NCBI RefSeq assembly: GCF_030271255.1
Contig: NZ_JASJOM010000003.1
Location: forward strand, 62,001 to 126,000
Reading direction: 5' to 3'
From: Peribacillus folii
GTDB lineage: Bacteria; Bacillota; Bacilli; Bacillales; DSM-1321
DNA length: 64,000 nucleotides
The translations under genes were made by a program, and so were the position numbers. Within the stretch, counting starts at the first letter, position 1. Every line of letters starts with the position of its first letter. The notes below the pieces were generated by a model. That model made no database searches, was not told the DNA's origin, and saw nothing but the letters and a program-made list of their open reading frames with translations. This document shows positions 8,512-17,847 of the stretch, one piece after another.

Positions 8512-8754
8512 ATGAATTCTAGGGGTGCAATGGAAATTTGTTCTGAGATTCGCATGAAGCGTTGGGAAATGATGGAGTTGGCAAAGGCATATGGGCTAGG
8601 TCATGAGTATACCCTTCGCCAGAGCGAGCAGCTTGATATACTGATAAATGAATATTTAATCCTTCAACACCATTCATCGGTGGAAGTGAGGAATAAGCGA
8701 GAAGACATGGTCGTCATTGTACAGAAGCCATTTTCCGATGACTTTGCATTGTGA
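8512..8754 (+). CDS. Spo0E-like aspartyl-phosphate phosphatase
   Basis: 80 residues. The core TLRQSEQLDILINEYL matches the signature SQELDxLIxxY of Spo0E/YisI/YnzD proteins, which remove phosphate from Spo0A~P and so oppose sporulation; preceding IRMKRWEMMELAKAYG forms the first helix of the two-helix fold. Start choice is uncertain: AGGAG (8493-8497) is 14 bases from ATG 8512 and only 2 from an in-frame GTG at 8500. An out-of-frame three-codon ORF (ATG at 8504) with ideal spacing ends by overlapping ATG 8512 and may deliver ribosomes to it. Position next to a sporulation kinase fits the role. Confidence 0.8.
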   Translation: MNSRGAMEICSEIRMKRWEMMELAKAYGLGHEYTLRQSEQLDILINEYLILQHHSSVEVRNKREDMVVIVQKPFSDDFAL

Positions 8755-8984
8755 ATGGAGCAGCATGTTATCTCACCTATATAAGTTGGAAAAATATCTT
8801 TGTGCATGTGGGAATATCTAGGGAAGGCACCATGAGGTGTGCTGTCAGATGTTGAAGAAGCCAAATCGACAATTAGGCAGCGGAATTATAGATTATGATG
8901 ACTAACGATACTTTGGAAGAAGCTGTATGGAACCGGTTAGATGAATTTACATGAAGAGCTGACCCAGGCGAGCCAGCCAATGCA

Positions 8985-9716
8985 TCACAATATCTCCAAT
9001 AATAGGACCATGAACAAAAGGCCTATAATGAAAGAATAGGTGGAGGTTCGTTCATTGCCATCTCCATGACTTTCCGGAATCAATTCCTTATAAACAATGA
9101 AAAGCATGGCCCCGGCCGCAAACGCCAGGCCGTATGGAACGAGGAACCCGATGTATGAGGTTAAGTAAAATCCTAATAATCCGGTAAATATTTCAATGGC
9201 GCCAGTTAAGGTGGCAATGATGAACGCAGTGAATTTACCGATTTTTTGATTGATTAGAAACAGGGCGACCAGCAAGCCTTCCGGGGCATTCTGCAGCCCG
9301 ATGGCAAATGCGATCAGGTTACCCGTATCCGCTGTAGCCGATGCGTAACTCACCCCGACGGAAAGCCCCTCAGGAATATTGTGAAGTGTGATGGCAGTAA
9401 TGATAAGCAGGGCCTTTTCATCAAATTGAATGCCGCTTTTCGTATGGCTGAGATCGATATGCGGGATGTTCTTTTCCATCATCGTCAATGTCATGACCCC
9501 GAGGAAAACTCCAATGACAAGCTGAATATAGCCTCCCGTGGCAAGAGCCTCAGGTATCAGGCTCAATAATGAAGCTGCCATCATGATACCAGCGGTGAAT
9601 GCCAGAAGCGTGTCCCTGAACCGGTGTGTGATCGAGCCTTGAATGAACAAGATAGGTAACGCACCGAGCCCTGTAGACATAGCAGATAGGATACTGCCTA
9701 ATAAAACTCCACTCAT
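8985..9716 (-). CDS. ZIP family divalent metal transporter
   Basis: 243 residues with about eight membrane helices. The helix IV motif HNIPEGLSVGV and the helix V motif NAPEGLLVALFL (usually H/N-x-P-E-G) build the binuclear metal site typical of ZupT/GufA-type ZIP carriers, which import Zn2+, Fe2+ or Mn2+ across the cytoplasmic membrane. The loop between helices III and IV holds HIDLSH, a modest His-containing metal loop. AAAGGAG lies 6 bases before ATG. Single gene; which metal is moved cannot be read from the sequence, and no Zur or Fur box was recognised. Confidence 0.88.
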   Translation of the reverse strand: MSGVLLGSILSAMSTGLGALPILFIQGSITHRFRDTLLAFTAGIMMAASLLSLIPEALATGGYIQLVIGVFLGVMTLTMMEKNIPHIDLSHTKSGIQFDEKALLIITAITLHNIPEGLSVGVSYASATADTGNLIAFAIGLQNAPEGLLVALFLINQKIGKFTAFIIATLTGAIEIFTGLLGFYLTSYIGFLVPYGLAFAAGAMLFIVYKELIPESHGDGNERTSTYSFIIGLLFMVLLLEIL

Positions 9717-9842
9717 GAATGTCTCCTTTGCATGGTACTTATCGATTCGTATTCGTAAACAAAATGGTGAAACAATAATGTATTGTATTGAGCGGATGAG
9801 AAATAGGTTCCAGATAAAAGGGCAGTCCCATCAAGTTTGCGA

Positions 9843-11066
9843 TCACTCTGCAGCGTACCATTTTTTTAATGTCGAATCCGTCGGCAGCAGCAAGCTGATG
9901 AGGCCTAGCAATGGCAAGAATCCGACAAGCTTGATCATGGATTCGATTCCGATTATATCCGCGATGGCTCCCAGTGATACCGACCCGATTGCGCCCATCC
10001 CGAAAGCCAAACCTACAGTCAAGCCAGCCATCGTTCCCACTTTGCCAGGGACCAATTCCTGAGCATATATGACGGTGACCGAAAAGCTGCTCATGATGAT
10101 GAAGCCTCCCGCCAATAGCAGGACGAAAGCGACAGCTGGAGGCACGAATGGCAAAAGGGCGGTGATGGGTGTGCTTGCAGCGAAAGAAAGAAAAATCACA
10201 TTCTTACGCCCGAATCTATCCGCAAGCGGACCGCCAAAAAAGGTCCCTACCGCTCCAGCTGCCAAAAAGGCGAACAAGAATATTTGAGCGGATTTTATCG
10301 TGAATGAATTCTGTTCGATTAAATAGAAACTATAGAAGTTGGTCATACAGGATACATACCAGGAACGGGCAAAAATAATGAATAAAATCAAGATCAATGC
10401 TTTTGCCACTTTATGGGAACGTTCTTTATTGATTACCTTTGCAGCTAGCTTTTTCGGTTGAAAGGAAACGAGTTTTTGTGAATACCACTTGGCGATATAG
10501 AGCAACAAGATTACGGCTGCCAAGGCAACGAGGGCAAACCAGAGTGCACCTTTTTGGCCAAAAGGGACAAGCACGATCGCTGTGATGAGCGGCGCTAGGG
10601 CCTGCCCGCTATTTCCTCCAACCTGATAAATCGATTGTGCCAAACCTCTCTTGGTGCCTCCGGCCATATAGGCGACCCTGGATCCTTCAGGGTGGAAAAT
10701 GGCTGAACCGAAGCCCATCAGGATTACTGCCCCAAGGATGATGGTGTAGTTAGGTGCAAGGGCAAGTATGGTTACCCCGATCAGAGTACTTGTCAATCCA
10801 ATGGGCAATGCATAGGGAATGGGCTTTTTATCCGTATAGAAGCCGACGGCAGGCTGAAGAAGCGATGAGACAATATTCAAGCAGAATGCGATCATTCCAA
10901 GCTGGGTATACGTCAGCGACATGGATTTTTCAAGAATGGGGAACATGGCCGGTACGACGGCCTGAAGAGAATCATTCATCAGATGGCAAATGCCGATGAT
11001 GATCATGATTTTCAAAGTCATATCCTGTTTTTGTGATTTTGTTTTCACGGCGGTGATACTTCCCAT
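9843..11066 (-). CDS. MFS exporter of the fosmidomycin-resistance (Fsr) family
   Basis: 407 residues, twelve predicted helices in two halves. The start region IGICHLMNDSLQAVVPAMFP with its HxxND pattern is characteristic of Fsr-type carriers, and the inter-helix motif DRFGRKNVIF is the MFS motif A in the second half. Characterised members pump out fosmidomycin or related compounds; the natural substrate here is unknown. B. subtilis YfnC is a relative. Monocistronic, located between the ZIP gene and kinD on the same strand; no dedicated regulator beside it. Confidence 0.85.
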   Translation of the reverse strand: MGSITAVKTKSQKQDMTLKIMIIIGICHLMNDSLQAVVPAMFPILEKSMSLTYTQLGMIAFCLNIVSSLLQPAVGFYTDKKPIPYALPIGLTSTLIGVTILALAPNYTIILGAVILMGFGSAIFHPEGSRVAYMAGGTKRGLAQSIYQVGGNSGQALAPLITAIVLVPFGQKGALWFALVALAAVILLLYIAKWYSQKLVSFQPKKLAAKVINKERSHKVAKALILILFIIFARSWYVSCMTNFYSFYLIEQNSFTIKSAQIFLFAFLAAGAVGTFFGGPLADRFGRKNVIFLSFAASTPITALLPFVPPAVAFVLLLAGGFIIMSSFSVTVIYAQELVPGKVGTMAGLTVGLAFGMGAIGSVSLGAIADIIGIESMIKLVGFLPLLGLISLLLPTDSTLKKWYAAE

Positions 11067-11135
11067 TTGTATATTTCCTTCTTCCTGATTTAAGAATTTG
11101 ACTATTCCATATATATGTAAAATGCAGATGCCTTA

Positions 11136-12653
11136 TTAATGGGCGTCGTTCAACGATCGAGGATGTTTGGTAACTAGAGGCAAACTGATTGTAACGGTTG
11201 TCCCGATTAGCGGTTTGCTAGTAAGCTCAATTTTTCCATTAAATGATTCGATGATCCGTTTGCATACAAACAGCCCTAATCCGGTTCCTTCCTTTTTCGA
11301 TGTGTAAAAAGGATCAAACACTTTACCGATTTCCTTTTCATTCAACCCTTGTCCCATGTCAATGATGTCAATTTTCGCATATTCATTTTCATGATATACC
11401 CGTATGCTTAATTTTTCGCCATCCTTCATGGCCTCGAATCCATTTTTGACAGTGTTGAGAATGATTTGTTTAAGCTGATCCTTCGTGCATTGGACCCAAA
11501 TTGGCTCCTTCATGATATTCCATGCCACATCCATATTGAAATGCCGTGCTTCTGATTCTATTATTGGTCTTAATTCGGCAATGATACTGCGTACATCATA
11601 GATGGATAAATTCCTTGCCAAAGGTTTCCCTAAAATCAGAAACTCGCTGACGATGCTATTGATCCGCTCGATTTCCTTCATGATGACAGAGTAATAAAAC
11701 TGATCTTGTTCTTCAGGATGCTTTTCAACCAGCAGTTGTATGAGCCCTTTTATGCCAGTAAGGGGGTTTTTGATTTCATGGGCGGTACTGGCGGCCAACG
11801 TTCCGACAAAATCTATTTTTTGCCTTTCGGTCAGTTCCTTTTGCCTTTTCGCCTCTCTGCGAACGAGTAGCTCCTCCACGGCCGTATAGATCATGTGAGT
11901 AAAAAAGAAGGTAAAAAAGACAAGCATTAAAAAAACATTCATGGTATTTGTGTTAAGCGTGTCGGGCTTTTGGACGGAAAGGGTCCAATCGACTTCTGAC
12001 AAAGGGAAATCCACCCATTTCGAATGTCCGGAAGTGTTGTCGGCATTTATACTTAAGACGCGAATATGATCGCTCGTTTCAAGTTTCAAGGCTTGATCAG
12101 GGATCAGGATATTTAATATTTTTTCCATGCGGTCGATTGTGATTTGTGCCAATAAAAACCCGTGAGCTTTTTTCTCATGGTCGAGGATGGGGGCGAAAAT
12201 GGAAAAATGATTAATTCCAGAATTATTCAACGCCTTCCCCTCTGCAACAACGGCTCTTTGCGTTATGATTGCTTTGTTAATATCAGCTTGTTCGATTAAA
12301 TAGTAATGGTAAAATGCCTTATTCGTCCCCGACAAAGAGATTCCGTCCATATTGACCCAATAAACATCGGCATATCTCGGATCCGTGTCCAAAATCCATT
12401 TCATAAGGTGTTCGGTCTTTTTATCATCCATATAAAGAACTGAACTGCTAAGGCTTAGCAGTTCAAGCTTTTTTTTTGTTTCACCGATAACTTGGTCAAT
12501 GTATTCCTGATAAACAGATCCGGCCCATTCTGCTTGCTCCTGCCTTTCCTTTTGGATGGACCTGTCTAAATGCCGCCAATAAATGATGGACATAATAATT
12601 AATGGTAAAATAACAATGAGAAGGTAGGTCGTGAATTTATGCCTCTTTTTCAT
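11136..12653 (-). CDS. kinD: Membrane sensor histidine kinase KinD
   Basis: 505 residues, matching KinD (about 506). Helix 1 is at 8-27, an extracellular Cache-like sensor domain covers about 30-235, and a very hydrophobic helix 2 (VFLMLVFFTFFFTHMIY) follows. The kinase core has His292 in ASTAHEIKNPLTGIKG, an N-box LNTVKNGFEAMKDGE and G-boxes DMGQGLN and GTGLGLF. KinD phosphorylates Spo0F and links sporulation to extracellular or matrix signals in B. subtilis. ATG 12653 was chosen over an upstream TTG. It is divergent from mhqR, exactly as in B. subtilis, which makes the orthology strong. Confidence 0.9.
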   Translation of the reverse strand: MKKRHKFTTYLLIVILPLIIMSIIYWRHLDRSIQKERQEQAEWAGSVYQEYIDQVIGETKKKLELLSLSSSVLYMDDKKTEHLMKWILDTDPRYADVYWVNMDGISLSGTNKAFYHYYLIEQADINKAIITQRAVVAEGKALNNSGINHFSIFAPILDHEKKAHGFLLAQITIDRMEKILNILIPDQALKLETSDHIRVLSINADNTSGHSKWVDFPLSEVDWTLSVQKPDTLNTNTMNVFLMLVFFTFFFTHMIYTAVEELLVRREAKRQKELTERQKIDFVGTLAASTAHEIKNPLTGIKGLIQLLVEKHPEEQDQFYYSVIMKEIERINSIVSEFLILGKPLARNLSIYDVRSIIAELRPIIESEARHFNMDVAWNIMKEPIWVQCTKDQLKQIILNTVKNGFEAMKDGEKLSIRVYHENEYAKIDIIDMGQGLNEKEIGKVFDPFYTSKKEGTGLGLFVCKRIIESFNGKIELTSKPLIGTTVTISLPLVTKHPRSLNDAH

Positions 12654-12808
12654 GTTCGTCACTACTTTAACTTTTTTTTTCAAGTATAACAAACTGTTTG
12701 ATTAAACAATACATTCTCGAGTCGTAAATTGACAAAGAAGTCAAAATGCCATATAATAACTTTTAATTCAAGATATTTTAATTAAAAATACTTTAAGGTT
12801 GTGAGTTT

Positions 12809-13246
12809 ATGGAGAATAATAACATCCAACAGTCATTGAAACTGTTTATTGTGATGTCTAGAGCTCATCGCTCCATTAATGATGTTGTGAATAAATATAT
12901 AGCAGAGGAAGGTTTGAATCCAACTGAGTTTGCGGTACTTGAATTACTTTATCACAAAGGCGATCAGCCTCTCCAGCAAATTGGCGGAAAAATCCTGCTG
13001 GCTAGCGGCAGCATCACATATGTCGTGGACAAACTTGAGCAGAAGGAATATCTTCAGCGGATTGCTTGTAAAGAAGACCGCCGTGTAACCTTTGCCAAGA
13101 TAACGGATAAAGGAAAAGATTTTATTGAAGGGGTATTTCCCGAGCATGAAAAGAGAATCGATGACATCATGAGCGTACTTACCCAAGAAGAAAAAGCTAC
13201 AGCTATTGAGCTGCTTAAAAAGATTGGTTATTCCGCTCAAAGCTAG
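12809..13246 (+). CDS. mhqR: MarR-family repressor MhqR
   Basis: 145 residues with a winged helix-turn-helix from about 30 to 105 (LLYHKGDQPLQQIGGKI, then wing DKLEQKEYLQRIACKEDRR). MhqR in B. subtilis represses azoreductase, nitroreductase and ring-cleavage dioxygenase genes that detoxify quinones and catechols. None of those targets is beside it here, so it acts on distant promoters. Identity rests on length, the MarR fold and its divergent placement next to kinD. Followed by a terminator. Confidence 0.85.
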   Translation: MENNNIQQSLKLFIVMSRAHRSINDVVNKYIAEEGLNPTEFAVLELLYHKGDQPLQQIGGKILLASGSITYVVDKLEQKEYLQRIACKEDRRVTFAKITDKGKDFIEGVFPEHEKRIDDIMSVLTQEEKATAIELLKKIGYSAQS

Positions 13247-13250
13247 CTTA

Positions 13251-13289
13251 AAAGCCAGCGCCCTTTGTTTAATGGGTGCTGGTTTTTTT
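13251..13289 (+). terminator. Terminator of mhqR
   Basis: CCAGCGCCC pairs with GGGTGCTGG, followed by seven T. Confidence 0.9.
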
Positions 13290-13461
13290 ATCGGAAGGTG
13301 CAATGCCGCAAATGAAAAGCTTCTTGTCAAGACTTGAAGGTTTTTAATATCATTTCGGCGAATGTAATGAATGTATGACAATACCCGCATCGGAATTTTG
13401 TGTAGCAGCAATATAGGGTTAGTAGGATAAGCGGGTGAAATGGGAAAAGGAGCGTGTACAT

Positions 13462-15156
13462 ATGAAATTTAACGAGTATGAATATAAACGTCCGGAAATG
13501 GATGAGATAAAGGCGAGGTTCATGAAATCCTTGGATAAGTTAACGGGAGCAAAGGATGCAACTGCCCAAATGGTGGCCATTGATGAAATAAATGAAATTC
13601 GAAATTATGTGGGCACGATGTTCAACTTGGTCCATATTCGCCATTCCATTGATACGAATGATCAATTCTATAAAGCGGAGAATGATTATTTGGATGACTT
13701 TTCCCCAGAAATGGAAGAGTTGACTTCAAAATTTTACAAGGAACTTGTTTTTTCGGCGCATCGGCAGGAGCTTGAGTCGAGGTGGGGCAGTCAATTATTT
13801 GATTTGGCCGAGGCCCAGCTTAAAACCTTCTCACCAGATATCATTCCTCAGCTTCAAAAGGAAAATAAATTATCCAGTCAATACTCGCAATTGATTGCAT
13901 CCGCCAAAATCCAATTTGACGGCAGGGAGCTAACACTTGCTCAGCTACAACCTTTTATGGAGTCAGCGGATCGTGAGGAAAGAAGGAAATCAAGCAAGGC
14001 ATATTATGGATTTTTCGAAGACAATCAGGCGGAATTGGATCGTATATTCGATGAACTTGTCAAGGTGAGGCATGAGATTGCGCTTGCGCTTGGTTATCGA
14101 AATTTTGTCGAACTCGGATATTATCGAATGAACAGGACTGATTATGATGCCAAAATGGCCGCTTCCTTCCGAAAGCAGATAAAGGATGAAGTCGTTCCGC
14201 TTGTCACCAGGCTGAAGGAACGGCAGCGTGAGCGTCTAGTCTTGGATACCCTGAATTACTATGATGAGGATTTTCATTTCAGGACGGGGAATGCGGTTCC
14301 TAAAGGTGACCCGGAGTGGATAATCGCGAATGGGAAAAAGATGTATCATGAGCTGTCGCCTGAAACGGATGAGTTCTTCAATTTTATGATCGACAATGAC
14401 TTGATGGATCTCGTGGCCAAGAAAGGAAAAGAAAGCGGTGGCTACTGCACTTTCATTGAAGATTATAAGGCACCTTTCATCTTTTCCAATTTCAACGGAA
14501 CCTCAGGGGATATCGATGTTTTAACGCATGAAGCAGGCCATGCCTTCCAAGTGTATCGCAGCCGTAACCTCGATATACCTGAGTATTACTGGCCTACCTA
14601 TGAAGCGTGTGAAATCCATTCGATGAGCATGGAGTTTCTTACATGGCCATGGATGGAACTGTTTTTCAAAGAAGATACGGAAAAGTATAAGTATGCCCAT
14701 TTGAGCGGGGCACTCATCTTCCTGCCGTACGGGGTGGCTGTTGATGAATTCCAGCATTTCGTTTATGAAAATCCCGAAGCCTCTCCACATGAAAGAAAAC
14801 TGGCTTGGCGTAAAATCGAGCGGGAGTATTTACCGCATCGTGAATATGAGGAAAATGAATATTTAGAGAATGGCGGATTTTGGCAGCGGCAAAGCCATAT
14901 CTATCAAGCGCCTTTTTATTATATCGATTATACACTGGCCCAAATATGTGCATTTCAATTCTGGAAGAGATCTGTTGAAAAAGATGAGACGGCCTGGCAG
15001 GATTATTTACACCTGTGCCGACTTGGGGGCAGCCAATCCTTCCTTGGTCTCGTTGAATCCGCGAATTTGAAATCCCCGTTTGTTGATGGCACTGTCGAGT
15101 CTGTCGTGAGGGTGATCGACGAATGGCTTTCCACCGTTGATGATAAAACACTATAA
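13462..15156 (+). CDS. M3 family oligoendopeptidase
   Basis: 564 residues. The zinc motif HEAGH (356-360) with the third ligand in the EACEIHSMSMEFL helix about 25 residues later defines the thimet/PepF-like M3 family. It is cytoplasmic, with no signal, and cleaves oligopeptides. ATG 13462 was chosen because AAGGAG stands 9 bases upstream; a longer GTG start has no such site. Monocistronic between two terminators. Relatives are annotated as oligoendopeptidase F or as uncharacterised M3 peptidases; which subgroup cannot be settled here. Confidence 0.92.
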   Translation: MKFNEYEYKRPEMDEIKARFMKSLDKLTGAKDATAQMVAIDEINEIRNYVGTMFNLVHIRHSIDTNDQFYKAENDYLDDFSPEMEELTSKFYKELVFSAHRQELESRWGSQLFDLAEAQLKTFSPDIIPQLQKENKLSSQYSQLIASAKIQFDGRELTLAQLQPFMESADREERRKSSKAYYGFFEDNQAELDRIFDELVKVRHEIALALGYRNFVELGYYRMNRTDYDAKMAASFRKQIKDEVVPLVTRLKERQRERLVLDTLNYYDEDFHFRTGNAVPKGDPEWIIANGKKMYHELSPETDEFFNFMIDNDLMDLVAKKGKESGGYCTFIEDYKAPFIFSNFNGTSGDIDVLTHEAGHAFQVYRSRNLDIPEYYWPTYEACEIHSMSMEFLTWPWMELFFKEDTEKYKYAHLSGALIFLPYGVAVDEFQHFVYENPEASPHERKLAWRKIEREYLPHREYEENEYLENGGFWQRQSHIYQAPFYYIDYTLAQICAFQFWKRSVEKDETAWQDYLHLCRLGGSQSFLGLVESANLKSPFVDGTVESVVRVIDEWLSTVDDKTL

Positions 15157-15180
15157 TTACTAGAAATTACAAATTGCGCC

Positions 15181-15218
15181 AAAACAACGCTTGAGGATTT
15201 ATCCTTGGGCGTTGTTTT
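15181..15218 (+). terminator. Terminator of the M3 peptidase gene
   Basis: AAAACAACGC / GCGTTGTTTT perfect arms with an inner AGGAT/ATCCT extension. Confidence 0.85.
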
Positions 15219-15357
15219 ATGTTAAAGAAACATTGAATTTAACAGGGCTGGCAGCCATACGACTCTGTGCACAGAAAAAAACCTGTCGCAAGGAATATCA
15301 CTTGGCTTGTCTTAAAAGTATCTTCCTTACATATAGATGTAGGGAGGAGGGGAGCGC

Positions 15358-16398
15358 ATGCTTTCAAGGTGGACAGGGGTCTTTCAGATTGCAGCCGTGT
15401 ATGTGGGCACAGTGGTGGGGGCAGGGTTTGCAACTGGAAAAGAAATTGTTGAGTTTTTTACCCGTTATGGCTTTTATGGCTTTATTGGGATTTTAATAGC
15501 AGGGTATATTTTCATATTTAGCGGTACGAAAATCATGCTCATTTCTTCAAGAATCAACGCATCTTCCTATGAGGAGTTCAATCAGTTCCTTTTCGGGAAG
15601 AAAATAGCCGGCATCATCAATACCTTTTTCCTCATCATGTTATTGGGCGTGACAGCTGTCATGATCTCCGGAGCTGGTGCGGTGTTTGAAGAACAACTGG
15701 GCATACCGAAAAGTATCGGAAGCTGGTCGACAATCATCCTTGCATCGCTTGTGTTGATGATGGGGATGCGCGGGGTATTCACGGTTAATTCCTTTGTCGT
15801 GCCGATCATGATATGTTTTAGCATCATCCTCTTTTGCTCGACATTGGGAAACGGGGAGTTTGTAAGGAATCTTACCAAGATTCCGGATGAAGTGATCACC
15901 TTGAAAACGATTTTATCACCATTTGCCTATACAGCCTTCAATCTTGCATTGGCACAGGCAGTCCTTGTGCCCGTTGCATATGAAGTCCGGGATGAGAAGG
16001 TCATCAAGCATGGTGCGATTCTTGGCGGTGTTTTTCTGACGGTCATCTTGTTGACTGGGCATTTTTCACTCATGACACTTCCTCACGTGAATCGTTTTGA
16101 AATCCCTTCGGCGGTAATCATGAGGACAGCTGCATCCCAATTGTATTGGATGTTCATTTTGGTGATTTACGGGGAAATATTCACCTCGGTGATTGGCAAT
16201 ATATATGGATTACAGAGACAAATCAGCCGATATATTAAACTGCCAAGCATCTTGATCATTGCTTTGATTTTTTTTATTGCGTTAGGGATAGGTGAACTTG
16301 GATATGGCAGGTTACTAGGCTATATTTATCCGGTTTTTGGATATATCAGCCTGCTTTTTTTAATGTTGGTGTGGAAAAGCAAGGGAGGAAAGGGATAA
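15358..16398 (+). CDS. ykvI: YkvI family integral membrane protein
   Basis: 346 residues with about ten helices. The opening GVFQIAAVYVGTVVGAGFAT is characteristic of YkvI and resembles the first helix of LeuT/APC-fold amino-acid carriers (unwound GAGFAT segment), so a secondary transporter is likely, but no substrate is known. GGGAGGAGGGG precedes ATG. Its place downstream of kinD-mhqR agrees with B. subtilis, although motAB and clpE, which separate them there, are missing here. No terminator with a T-run was seen before the convergent lipoprotein gene. Confidence 0.85.
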   Translation: MLSRWTGVFQIAAVYVGTVVGAGFATGKEIVEFFTRYGFYGFIGILIAGYIFIFSGTKIMLISSRINASSYEEFNQFLFGKKIAGIINTFFLIMLLGVTAVMISGAGAVFEEQLGIPKSIGSWSTIILASLVLMMGMRGVFTVNSFVVPIMICFSIILFCSTLGNGEFVRNLTKIPDEVITLKTILSPFAYTAFNLALAQAVLVPVAYEVRDEKVIKHGAILGGVFLTVILLTGHFSLMTLPHVNRFEIPSAVIMRTAASQLYWMFILVIYGEIFTSVIGNIYGLQRQISRYIKLPSILIIALIFFIALGIGELGYGRLLGYIYPVFGYISLLFLMLVWKSKGGKG

Positions 16399-16444
16399 GG
16401 AAGAACAGGGACGTGGCTTTCGCCTCCGTCCCAAGACAAGATGG

Positions 16445-17071
16445 TCATTCTTTCGAAATCGTTTGGGCCATTTTTAAAAAAGCATCCCTGTAATCCTTAT
16501 CCTTCTTCGTGAAGAGGGTGAGGCGAAGGGGCTCATTTACATTTTTGATCAATATGGAGGTAATGACTTCATCCTCGTTCTTCACTTCAAATCCCGTTCC
16601 ATTTCCGATATCAAGCCCTGGGTCCGTTATCGTTCCGGTAAGGCTTTTCAGTTGTACTTGAACATTTCTTTCTGCTTCGTCCCAATCGACATCACCTGTC
16701 AGCAGTTCAATACGCATAAAGACAGAGTCATCTGCATTTAAGGCTACTACATCTTTTCCGGGATCTTCGGCACTGAACTTAAACTGCTGAAGTACATAGA
16801 GACTAAATGGCTGGTTGTCACTTCTTTTTAGAAAGGCCGTTTTTTCTATCGTTCTGCCGTTATTCACATATTGCAAATTCTTTTCCATCAGCCTAATTTT
16901 GTTGCTCTTCCCCGTATCGCCATGTTCTCGATGAGCTGAATGGTTTTCATTATGTCCTTTCCCAGCATGTTCCTTGGGCGCGACCTGGCTATCGTCTTTA
17001 ACCGTTCCACAGCCAGTTAACAAAATGCCAGCCAATGTGGCACAGCCCGTATAAATTCTCCAATTGGTCAT
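16445..17071 (-). CDS. Predicted lipoprotein, unknown function
   Basis: 208 residues. A signal peptide ends in lipobox LLTGC (Cys21), so it is anchored outside the cytoplasmic membrane. A His/Asn-rich linker (GKGHNENHSAHREHGD) that could hold metal follows, then a mixed alpha/beta domain containing FLKRSDNQPFSLYVLQQFKF and LTLFTKKDKDYRDAFLKMAQ. I do not recognise the family. ATG 17071 has GAGGTG 6 bases upstream; the GTG three codons earlier lies inside that site. It converges with ykvI and stands alone. Confidence 0.8.
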   Translation of the reverse strand: MTNWRIYTGCATLAGILLTGCGTVKDDSQVAPKEHAGKGHNENHSAHREHGDTGKSNKIRLMEKNLQYVNNGRTIEKTAFLKRSDNQPFSLYVLQQFKFSAEDPGKDVVALNADDSVFMRIELLTGDVDWDEAERNVQVQLKSLTGTITDPGLDIGNGTGFEVKNEDEVITSILIKNVNEPLRLTLFTKKDKDYRDAFLKMAQTISKE

Positions 17072-17172
17072 GTTTGGCACCTCATTCTTCTGATTTGCGA
17101 TGCGGAGGATAAAATTTCCGATATATGAATAGACGGTATGGACAGGAAAAAGTTACAAAGGATACTGTGAAA

Positions 17173-17209
17173 TGAAAGCGGAATGGTCTGTTTAGTGACC
17201 ATTCCGCTT
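17173..17209 (-). terminator. Terminator of ykvS
   Basis: AAGCGGAATGGTC / GACCATTCCGCTT perfect 13-base arms; on the minus strand the stem is followed by a T-rich stretch. Confidence 0.75.
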
Positions 17210-17222
17210 AGCTATGATGAAG

Positions 17223-17399
17223 TTATCCGATAATTTTATAGTTTTTATGATTGACGACGGTTTTTTGTTCAAGTTCCAAATCACGATAATTCTCCATATA
17301 CGTGACGTCCACGATTACGGAATTCTCGTTCACTTTCTCGACGATTCCTTTCAGGCCTTCTCTAAATTCAATGATATTTCCAACTTCCGCTTTCTTCAT
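17223..17399 (-). CDS. ykvS: YkvS family protein (DUF2187)
   Basis: 58 residues forming a small KOW/SH3-like beta barrel: VGNIIEFREGLKGIVEKVNE, NSVIVDVTY, then the conserved end TVVNHKNYKII. The family is widespread in Bacillaceae with no known function; the fold suggests nucleic-acid or protein binding. ATG 17399 has AAAGGA upstream; an ATG three codons earlier overlaps it. Small single gene with its own terminator. Confidence 0.85.
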   Translation of the reverse strand: MKKAEVGNIIEFREGLKGIVEKVNENSVIVDVTYMENYRDLELEQKTVVNHKNYKIIG

Positions 17400-17847
17400 G
17401 GTAATCATCCTTTCTCATTTCGTTTCCAATGATTAAAAAGTAACTATGGAGTAATTGGATTATTCGAACATCTTGCCGTTTAGATTTTGACGTGGGGAGT
17501 GCAAGTAAGAGAAATGGATATCTTCTCTGTCAATACAGTAAGCTGAACCTTCAAAGGGAGGGCCTTTCTTGTCATGAATCAATTGTGATGATAAGGTATC
17601 ATTTGGTAGATCTTGTATTTGGAGGTGCGCTGACCAGTATGTATTCCTATGTACAAAAAATGCCAAACATTTTACATTATGATATTTTACTATACAGTTT
17701 GCACTATTTTAAAGCATACGTAAAGAATAATGTAGCGAGTATGGGCAAAAAAATCAGATTTAAATGCAGTGCCCAGCTTATGATAGAATGGAAACGGAAT
17801 TTCTCCTGTCCGATGGATGGAAGCTGATTGAGAAAAAGGGGGATCAT
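17400..17847. other. 448-base stretch without a convincing gene
   Basis: AT-rich. A 62-codon frame at 17639-17827 has GGAGGTG 11 bases before its ATG, but its composition is not protein-like and it overlaps the likely promoter of the next gene. TATGAT at 17778-17783 is a possible -10 for that gene. No repeat or RNA motif seen. Confidence 0.5.

Noticed and set aside
8755-8984. Short peptide-like fragments after the Spo0E-like gene
   Set aside because: Pieces such as MTNDTLEEAVWNRLDEF look protein-like but are interrupted by stops; too short to call a pseudogene.
13435-13461. GTG start nine codons upstream in the M3 peptidase
   Set aside because: The AAGGAG site lies inside that stretch and points to ATG 13462.
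17492-17827. 111-codon plus frame between ykvS and the 65-residue gene
   Set aside because: No good start except ATG 17639 with a weakly placed GGAGGTG; composition is not protein-like and the frame runs through the next gene's promoter.
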